Assembly: GCA_022702705.1 (NCBI GenBank)
Contig: CM040430.1
Coordinates: 74,403,239 to 74,467,238 of the forward strand
Origin: Papilionanthe hookeriana x Papilionanthe teres
Taxonomy: Eukaryota > Streptophyta > Magnoliopsida > Asparagales > Orchidaceae
Direction of reading: 5' to 3'
DNA: 64,000 nucleotides
Shown here piece after piece: positions 55,916 to 64,000 of the stretch. The notes beneath the pieces are model-generated. The model was not told where the DNA came from. It saw nothing but the letters and a program-made list of their open reading frames with translations, and made no database searches. Position 1 is the stretch's first letter. Every line of letters begins with the position of its first letter. Position numbers and translations under genes: made by a program.

Positions 55916-58277
55916 GGGCCTCCCAGGGGAAGTTGAGGCTTGGAATCAGCTGCTCTGGTCAAGGGAAGAACAGCCATGGTGTCTAATTAGGTTGGGACAG
56001 CTCAGCAAGGAAGAATTGAATTTTTGAACCAAATGGGTGCTCTCGGCCGGGTGTTTTCCAGCTACTGTGGTGGCTGGCCTGCCAGGGTTAGGTCACCCTC
56101 AAGGTCAGGGAGGTCAAGGCTGGGGTTTAGTGCAGTCAATTGGCCATGGACATGTGTAAAGGAGTTTGATTTAAATAGAATGGGAGAAGGCTCATTTTGG
56201 CTTGGTTTGGTTCAACGCATGTATTTGGGCTAGGTTCACCCCCCATGATCCGATTTGGGTCGAAGGAGATCGGTTGGGTCGGTAGGAAAGGGTGGTGAAG
56301 TCCCCATCCAAGGTGATGTAGCTAATTTTAGTTTAGAGTGTAGCATGGATGAGGTTAAAAATGCTTAATGAAGGTTTAAGAAAGAGTCCCCTCTTCTTGC
56401 CATTAATTGCTTGGTGAGGTGTCAAAGCTCTCATGGCTTCATATGGCTTGTAAATGGCTTCATTTGGCTTGCTCATGGCTTGGGAAAAGGTTGGCTAATT
56501 TTCATAGGAATGGGTTTTGGGATTTTTGATGAGTTTAAGGGAAATTGGCATGAGGATTGATTTGGATTTATTTGATAATTGATTTAGAACTTAGGGATGA
56601 TATCAATTAAAGGTATGATGAGAAGAAATTGTCATGTGGGCTTTGGAGCTAATTTTGGGCTTTTGGATTTGGTCAAAATGGGTTTTTAGGATGGTTTAAG
56701 AAAGTGGGCCTTTAGGTTTGAAAACAAATTAGTGGATGGAAATTTTGTGAAGGATTGGGCCAAACAAATGTTGGGTTTGGTATGTGTCATGAATATTTAA
56801 GAAAAGGTTTGGTGTCATTTAGAGTGGAATTGGATTTAATTTGGGCTTTTTTGATAAAGGGGCCAAAGTGGGTCAAATTGGGCTAACTTGGGCTAAGGTT
56901 GGGCTAAGGTTGGATTTGATGTAAAATTAATGTTGAGAAATTCTTATGGAGTGTCACAAAGAGTTTTCAACTTTGGTTGGGCTTTGATTTTGGGATTTGG
57001 GCCCATTTGGGTTAGGTTTGGGTTTAGGCCAAAAATGGAGATTTTGGTTTTAGGTTAGGTTTGCGAGGAGTTTAGGTTCAAATTTGGGGTAAATCTTGTT
57101 AGTGTTTTTCTTTTGGGGATGTTAGGAAGGTTTTAGAGAAGATTTGGGGTTAATTGGAGTTGAATTGGGTTGGTTTGGACTAAGTTTAGGTCATGGGCCA
57201 AAATTGGGCTTTAGGCTTCAAATTGAAATTGGATCCAAATTTCAATCAAATTGGGCTTGGATTTGGTCTAAATTGATATTGGGGATATTGAATTGAAGTT
57301 TAGAATTGAATTGGGTCAAAGTTGAGGTTAATTGGGTTGATTTGGTTTGACATTGGGTCCACTTGGGTTAAGAGTGGGTCAAATTGGGGGTTTTGGTAAA
57401 AGTGGGTTAAATTGATAAAATTGGCCTATGGTGTAGTTGAAAAAAATGAAATTGGGAACATTTGGGATTTTTTGGAATTTTCTAGAAATTTTTGGAATTT
57501 ATGGAATTTTTGGTTAAGAAGGCATTTTGGGTATTTGGAGGGTATTGGGGGATATTTTTGGAAATTTTTGGTATATTTGGCTAAGGATGATCAATTTGAA
57601 TGGTGGGAAATGTTTAGGACTGATTTTGATGAATTTTGGGTAATTTAGGCAATTTTGCAAATTTTGGGCAATTTCAAGGGTATTTGGTAGGTTTGGTGGG
57701 TTTAGGGCCCCCGGGGTCAAAAATTGAAATTTTGGGAAAATGAAGATTGATTAAGTGTGAGTGAAATGAAAATATTTTGGTTGAGCCATGAAGCCATATT
57801 AAGATCACAAAATCTATGAGAGGACTCATTTTAGACATTCACTATGCTGTTCCTAACCCTGCGAGCCGGGGGCACTGGGGTTGAGGTCCATCCATATGAA
57901 TTGCCTACATGAGTCGGGAAGTCAAATTGGCTAAAGGTAGTTTTAGGGTTTGGAATGTGTGTGTGTGGGAGTGTGGTGTGTGCAAACTTACCCTCACCAG
58001 ACCAAGCCACCCAGGGTAATCCTAAGGCCAAAGAGTCCTATAGGAAACTCATCCTTTAAACCTTCACATTTGATTTTAACCCTCCAAGTGGCTTGGGGCT
58101 TTATAGTCAAACTTGTGGGGTTTGAAGGGAGTCAAGAAGTGTTTTGAATTTCTAAGTGGTGGATTCTATCTCTAGTCCTCTAGGATAGTTAAAGGGAAAG
58201 CCTAAGGCTAGATCCTAAGTACTAAGGAGAGAGATCAAACCTCATCAAAAATGAGGTCAACAAATGGACCCCCAATA

Positions 58278-58661
58278 GGTGTGGTGTGCTAACTAAGCAC
58301 ATCGCGCGTATTGGCGTTGACCGAAAAGATTAACAGAACCAAGGCAGACGTCTAAGTGACACACTTAGAATGAAGTATAGAAAATTTTTTTCGCTGGGGA
58401 GTAACAGGTATATCTCCAAGACTGGAGATTCCTGAACTCTCACTGGGGAAATGAAAAGGAGGTGAATTCCAGATCATAAGATCTGGGGAAATTTGATTTA
58501 GATATCATTTCATTTTCTATTTCAAGTTTTAATGTCGAGTTTGGATTTCGATTTGTTTTGAGTTTCAATTTCGATTCAAGTTTAATTTAAAATCGATGCA
58601 AGAAAATTCTGAATTTGAAATGAGAATTAGAATCTAGGTTCCAACCTCGAGATTTACAAAG
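58278..58661 (-). mobile_element. TatB segment between proposed LTR start and minisatellite
   Basis: Counterpart of 32526-32864 in TatA: the GTGTGCTAA/TTAGCACAC-type hairpin next to the LTR start (about 58278-58305) and two CCCCAGCGA/CCCCAGTGA motifs (58392-58450). No ORF of note. Confidence 0.5.
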
Positions 58662-59335
58662 AGAAATGGAATTTAGGTACCAGCCTCGAAAGAGAGAATT
58701 GAAATTTGGTATCAATCTCGGAAAGAGAGTCGGAATTTGGTACCGGCCTCAAAAGGAGAGAACTGGAATTTGGTATCAGTCTCGAAAGCGAGAATTGAAA
58801 TTTGGTATTAATCTCGGAAAGAGAGTCAGAATTTGGTACCGACCTCGAAAGGAGAGAACTGGAATTTGGTACTAGTCTCAAAAGAGAGAATTGAAAATTG
58901 GTATCAATCTCGGAAAGAGAGTCAGAATTTGGTACCGACCTCGAAAGGAGAGAACTGAAATTTGGTACCAATCTCAAAAGAGAGAATTGAAATTTGGTAT
59001 CAATCTCGGAAGGAGAGTCGGAATTTGGTACCAACCTCGAAAGGAGAGAACTGGAATTTGGTACCAGTCTCGAAAGAGAGAATTGAAATTTGGTATCAAT
59101 CTCGGAGAGAGAGTCGGAATTTGGTACCGACCTCGAAAGGAGAGAATTGGAATTTGGTACTAGTCTCAAAAGAGAGAATTGAAATTTGGTATCAATCTCG
59201 GAAAGAGAGTCGGAATTTGGTACCGACCTCGAAAGGAGAGAACTTGAATTTGGTACCAGTCTCGAAAGAGAGAATTGAAATTTAGTATCAATCTCGAAGG
59301 AGAGAGTCGGAATTTTGTACCAGTCTTGGAGATTT
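58662..59335. repeat. Higher-order minisatellite in TatB 3' UTR
   Basis: Three related subunits of 31-33 bp, all with TTTGGTAYC and CTCGAAAG/CTCGGAAAG cores, alternate in fixed order (TACCGACCTCGAAAGGAGAG, TACCAGTCTCGAAAGAGAG, TATCAATCTCGGAAAGAGAG). They form a unit of about 96 bp repeated roughly six times. The sequence differs from the TatA minisatellite in the same place. Overlapping open frames on both strands are by-products of the repeat. Confidence 0.93.
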
Positions 59336-59905
59336 AATGAGAAATGGAAACTGGTTCCAATCTCGAAAGTTTATCGATTCAGATCGAAGGATTTAGATTG
59401 AAGGATTCAGATAGAGATTTAAATTCATTTTGTTCGTTTTGGTGATTCAATTTCAAAAATATTTAGAGTTCGTGTCAGTTTAGAATTCATTTCGACATTT
59501 AGATTTTTAAAAGAGTTCGCGTTTATTTTCATTTTTCCTTTGTTCTTTGCTCGAAATTCATTTAATCAGAACCAACCGCCCGTTCGACATTTCCCTGCGA
59601 AAAACAAGGAAATGATCAGGGGCTGTACTAAGAACAAGAACAGTAGAAAAATATGTTTATTAATGAAGAGATTTTATTCGTTTATTTTAAATTTAAATAG
59701 GAGTAGGAAAAAGATCAAGAGTGAGACTCGATTTAAAAGGATGGATAAAGACTTTATTATCATGATTTCACATGTTTTCTTTTAACATTTTTTTAACGAT
59801 TTTCTTTATCATCCACTTTCTTTATTTATTTTTTTGAGTTCGGAACCAGTCATGAGTAATTACTGTGCCCGTGCTTCTAGGGATGAGGATTCATCCTTCG
59901 AAACA
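59336..59905 (-). mobile_element. TatB 3' untranslated region next to integrase
   Basis: Collinear with 28809-29180 and then directly with 30930 onward of TatA; the AlkB module is absent. The joint lies near 59550-59575 (GGCGGTTGGTTCTGATTAAA then TTTCGAGCAAAGAACAAAGG on the - strand). No ORF supported. Confidence 0.65.
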
Positions 59906-60759
59906 TCAGGTTGCATAATACTTCTTGAGATATCGTCCATTAACTGGAAGCGTAGGTCGCTCTCCACGGTAATTTACAAGCTGGTAGGAACCTCCTGAGT
60001 AAACTGTCTCGACCACAAATGGCCCTTCCCAAGTTGGTTCAAATTTACAACCTATCTTGCGATGTACAAGAATAGTTCTTCTGAGAACTAGAACTAAGTC
60101 GCCGACTTTGAATGTCCTTGGACGGACCAATTTATCATGGGCCTGGATCATCTTGGCTTGATACAGTTCCAAATTTTACTTGTCTTTGAAAGTCTTTTCC
60201 CTTCCGGAGCTTTCCAATTCTTCTAGTCGTAATTTGGCATTTTCTTCGTAGTGATCTTGTTCGCAAGTCGCAATTCGAGTGATGGAAGCTGAACCTCTAA
60301 GGGTAAAACAGCCTCGGACCCGTACACTAAGGCGTAAGGCGTAGACTGGGTGGGAGTCCTGAAAGTCGTCTTGTAGGCCCATAAGGCTTCTAACAACTTC
60401 TCGTGCTAATTTTTTTTATTGTCGTCCAAAGTTTTCTTTAGAATTTGAACGAGAGTTCTATTAAAAGCCTCGGCCAAGCCGTTCGCTCTTGGGTAATAGA
60501 TTGTCGAATAGCGCCAGTCGATCCCATGTCTTCTGACAAAATTTTTGATCTTCGTCCTTCTGAATGCGGACCCGTTATCTGAGATAAATCTACGCGGTAC
60601 CCCAAAATGGTAGACAACTTGATTCTTGAAGAACTGTAGCACATGATGTGCCTTCACTTCTCTGAGCGGTACTGCTTCTGCCCACTTGGAAAAGTAATCT
60701 GTAGCTGCAAGAATGAAGCGATGTCCTCTTGAAGAAGGTGGTTCTATCAGACCCGCAAT
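59906..60759 (-). pseudogene. TatB integrase fragment
   Basis: From the core to the C-terminus. The - strand starts in IEPPSSRGHRF (60750), keeps the second Asp in RFISDNGSAF (about 60555-60580) and the Glu in NGLAEAFN, then the C-terminal domain (60172-59906, FKVGDLVLVLRRTI, PTWEGPFVVETVYSGG, GRYLKKYYAT). Breaks: a stop near 60406 where Trp is expected and frame changes at 60380 and 60176. Very similar to the TatA integrase but without its Asp-to-Tyr change at DNG. TatC inserted just after the codons of the first catalytic Asp, so the rest lies beyond the window. Confidence 0.88.
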
Positions 60760-63700
60760 TGTCGGCGTATTTTCTAGGTTTTGGTGTTTTATTTGGAAAA
60801 GGGGTCGCCTACAGAAATTGTCGGCGAATTTTAATTTAATTTAAATAAATAATTTGAAAAGTAGTATTTGATTTTGAAAATAATTTTAAATTTGAAAATT
60901 TTAAGATATGAAATCAAACTAATCTCACATCCCGAATAGTTTATATAAACGAGCGCCGCACTACAAACCGTGTATCTATCACAAAGAATGGACATACTGC
61001 TTGATAATGAGGCTCGATTAAATAAACTAGAAAGGTTTGTGACATCCGTTTGGTCCGCGAACCAATTTTATAAGCCGACAAATTCCCCGTTTAATATGAA
61101 AACATTAAACGGGGTTTATATTACTGGGTTCTTAAAATTCCCTATAAGGGCAAGCCCACTATAGTTAATTACATCTTAAGTGACGGGAATCACCTAAGAA
61201 AACTCTCGATAATAATCAATAGTTCTCGCTCTCGGGAAATTCAAAGTTTAAGTTTTCAATGGATTGAGTTTTGGAATTTCAATAGGGAATGGATCAAATT
61301 TGGAACATTTTGTTTTGGGAATTCAAAGGAAGAAAGGTAGGAGAAATCACAGATTCGAAGCGAACTTCGGTAATTTCCCGACTATACTATTATTTGGCTT
61401 GAATTTAGGAAAGTCCTAATGTTTATTTAATGTTTTGATCTTGCCAATTTTAATTAGTTAGGACTTATATTTGTATTATAAAATCATACAAATAGCCTCG
61501 AAGATGTGAGGGTTTATGTCGTATCGGACGACTACCTCGGAGTCCTAAGACCGATTAGGGCTTAATTTACATGACACAATCATGCAAATGCCTAACAAAG
61601 AGTTGAGGGTTTATGTTGCACTAGGCAAACTACCTCGAAATCCTATGGCTTGGTTATTTAATTCTAAGAAAAGTTTTGTTGAAGTAGATTCAGATTTTGC
61701 TGATGACGATGGCCGTGCTGCCCACCATGCTCCGAGCTCCTTGTGGTTGCAGAGGTTTAGTTTTAGAAGTCATAAATCAGGAGATGAGAGAAGTGTTTGG
61801 TTTTAGAGAAAGTCTTAGTTTCCATGTGTCTTTAATATTTTAATTAAAACGAGGTCTTAGAGTTGATTAAACGAACCGATTAAGATCCTACGGTTCACGT
61901 CATCCCGCACCATTATTTTCATCGAATTCACTTAGTCCAGATGAATTTGCTAAACTCAACTAAATGAGTTCCGCACTTTCATTTAGACCGTGGGAAATCC
62001 CATTAGCAACACGTGGGTTACATCATCCGAGGTATTCCCGATCATTCGACGAGACGTTTTAATTTAGTTGTAAGTGTAGTTTTGTTGTTCTGTTTGTGAT
62101 TAAATTTTGAGTTATCTTATATTTTGAAATGTTGTGGCGGTGAATTTTATCTTGTAATGACTTTTAATTTAGTTATGGGTTTCGGCTTTGGTTTCTCGTC
62201 CTAAAGGTGTAGGTTTTCATGCAACCGTTATTTATCATGCAAGAAAAGTAAGTGCGATGCGATTAAATAAGTTGCGATAAAGTAATTTGCAATTAAAATA
62301 AAAGCATACCGGAGGGTCTTCCCGTCATCCCAAGTCGCACTTAAAATACAATTTAGAGCATTTAAGCATTTGTAGCAATTTCTAGGTAAAGCTAAGGGAA
62401 GGGTTATGGTTTTCTACCAAAATCCTAATCCTATAGCTAGTCATTCCTATGACGTCTAGGTCTTCAATTTTGGTTTTAAGGATGATTTTCTTCACCAAAG
62501 AACAACTAAGCTCAATTTGTTCTTAAGGGCATTCCATCATATTGAGGAAGTGTTTAAGACGAATCTTAAACATCTTTTCAATATTTCGGGAATTGTCCTG
62601 AAGTCCGAATGAATTCATTATGCGGAGTGAATTAATCATCCGAGGTGTTTAAGTTAAATTTTATTTCTTGCTCAGTGAATTAGGATGTTTGAATATCCTT
62701 ATGAATGAAGTGACATTTCATTTGATACTCCATTTAGGAGTTATAATAGTAAAAGCTCCTAAGGGCAAAACGATATTTAATGATTTGTGATTCAAATTTA
62801 AGTTCAAATTAATGATTTAAGTTTGGAATAGTGTTCAAGTTATTTTAGATTTATTTTTGAATTCTTCATGTCTTAGGTGATGTCATTAATTCAATTTAAT
62901 TTAATTTAATTTAATTTAGTTTGATTTTATTTAATTCAATTTAATTTAATTTAATTTAATTTAATATGATTTAATTTAATTTTAATTTCATTTAATTTTA
63001 ATTTAATTTAATATGATTTAATTTAATTTTAATTTCATTTAATTTTAATTTAATTTAATTTGTTTTAATTTAATTTAATTTAATTTAATTTAATTTAATA
63101 TTTTATTTTAAAGGGATTTACTTTAAATAATTTTAGCTTTAATTTAATTTAATGATTAAATCTTTTAGCATTTTAAACCTTAAACTTGGATTATCATTTT
63201 AATTAAGGATTAAATATTATTAAGACAATTAATTTAGGGATTCTTAAATTAAAGAACAAACCTCTTCCTAATAACATCCCTATTTTAATAATTCCAATTT
63301 TATTATTCTTCCAAATTAATTAATTATTTTATTAAGGTTTATTTTAATTATTCTTAAAGTGTTTAGTAAGTTTCTAGCCTTCAATTATTTAAATTTCAAT
63401 CATCCAAATCAGATTAAGATCAAATATTTTACTCTTTAATTTTATTAAGCCTAAAGTTTTAATTAAGGGTTAAATTTTTTAATTACCATTTTGCCCTTCA
63501 AGCTTAATAATTTCATAACTCACTAAATTGAGCTCAAATGAATTTGAAATTTTTATGTGACCTCATTCATATGTCAATAAAGACATTAGAGGAGAAAATG
63601 TGATTTTTTTTGTATTTAATTTATTTATGTAATTATTTTTGGTGGAAAATAAGGATTTCCAAGGAAAATTTAATAATATGACCAAGGGAAAGTTTCTATC

Positions 63701-64000
63701 CTTAAGAAAATTATGGGACATTCCTAATGACCAGAGAACTACTTGGACCAATTTTTGTGATTTTTTTTTGAATTATATTTTATTTATTAAAATTATTTTA
63801 AGTTACGGAGTATTAATTAATTTAAAAATAGAATATAAGTTGGAAAATGAATTTTATAATTTTTAAAATTCTCTCTGATATCAAGGATTCTAGAGAACCA
63901 AATTTTACAATTTTCTGATTTTTGTTTGATTTATTATAATTATTTTAATGAAAATGCTAGAAAATATATTTTTTTTAATTTTAAAATTACCCTAGGGCTT
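60760..64000 (-). mobile_element. TatC LTR, partial (runs off the window)
   Basis: Begins TGTCGGCGTA at 60760 directly against TatB integrase and is collinear with 50914-54100 of TatB: hairpin (61085-61114), duplicated short palindromes (61440-61590), the small ORF (61582-61806), and TTTAA microsatellite (62893-63105). By the TatA/TatB orientation it is the 3' end of an LTR on the - strand. It could be a full element or a solo LTR; the window ends inside it. Confidence 0.85.
62893..63105. repeat. TTTAA pentanucleotide microsatellite in TatC LTR
   Basis: Runs of (TTTAA)n with a duplicated 50-60 bp interrupted block (ATATGATTTAATTTAATTTT appears twice, near 62965 and 63011). Homologous to the arrays in TatA and TatB. 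Confidence 0.88.

Larger units (their letters stand above)
50914..58277 (-). mobile_element. TatB 3' LTR (about 7.4 kb)
   Basis: On the + strand it begins TGTCGGCATA exactly at the gag junction; on the - strand this is the LTR 3' end. It is collinear over its whole length with the TatA LTR in inverted orientation: hairpins (51255-51335), TTTAA microsatellite (53120-53275), GC island (55100-55300), TATA (55906-55915), G-rich stretch (56500-57720), and the TATTGGGGGTCC counterpart of the TatA TG start (near 58277, where the TG reads TA). No gene is supported. Confidence 0.78.

Noticed and set aside
58654..59285. Long repetitive ORFs on both strands
   Set aside because: By-product of the 31-33 bp minisatellite, which lacks stops in several frames.

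Overview
This window is plant nuclear DNA made almost wholly of nested, decayed Ty3/gypsy LTR retrotransposons. I see no host gene, rRNA, tRNA, CRISPR array or bacterial feature. The plant assignment rests on a tRNA-Asp type primer binding site, Athila-type pol with env-like ORFs after integrase, and Tat/Ogre-type pol with a second RNase H. The host is probably a flowering plant with a large, repeat-rich genome; I cannot name the species.

Layout. 1-2771: 3' end and 3' LTR of an Athila-like element on + (AthL-1). 2772-10416: an Athila-like element on - (AthL-2) with 5' LTR, PBS, gag, PR, RT-RNase H, IN and the first codons of an env-like ORF, which AthL-1 interrupts. 10417-11990: a + fragment (AthL-3) carrying an env-like ORF, caught between two - elements. 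11991 to about 22148: Athila-like element on - (AthL-4) with 3' LTR, PPT, two different env-like ORFs in tandem, IN, RT and PR, cut off inside gag. About 22149-23195: a Tat-type gag on -. About 23500-40260: a Tat/Ogre-type element on + (TatA) with PR, RT, two RNase H domains, IN, an accessory AlkB-like module, 3' minisatellites and a very long (about 7.4 kb) 3' LTR. 40261-40459: orphan fragment. 40460-50913: the best preserved Athila-like element, on - (AthL-5), cut in gag. 50914-60759: a second Tat element on - (TatB: 3' LTR, minisatellites, IN fragment), inserted in AthL-5. 60760-64000: start of a third Tat copy (TatC), inserted in the TatB integrase.

The most interesting object is at 29186-30930. 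TatA carries, between integrase and the 3' LTR, a basic low-complexity ORF followed by a domain that reads as a plant ALKBH9/10-type AlkB dioxygenase (RNA N6-methyladenosine demethylase family). It has the HxD, distal His and Arg-x5-Arg elements but is broken by frameshifts and a stop. TatB, otherwise collinear, lacks the whole 1.7 kb segment, so it behaves as a discrete cargo module.

Other points: AthL-4 has two env-like ORFs in series where AthL-2 has one and AthL-5 has one plus a short remnant. GGCGCC-rich palindromes followed by a TATA box occur both in the Athila LTR promoters and just upstream of the env-region ORFs, suggesting an internal promoter. A second polypurine tract lies about 0.9 kb before the 3' LTR in three copies. 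The Tat LTRs contain hairpins whose stems show compensatory changes between copies. Every coding region carries stops, frameshifts or lost catalytic residues, so none is presented as functional. Element names are labels used only here.
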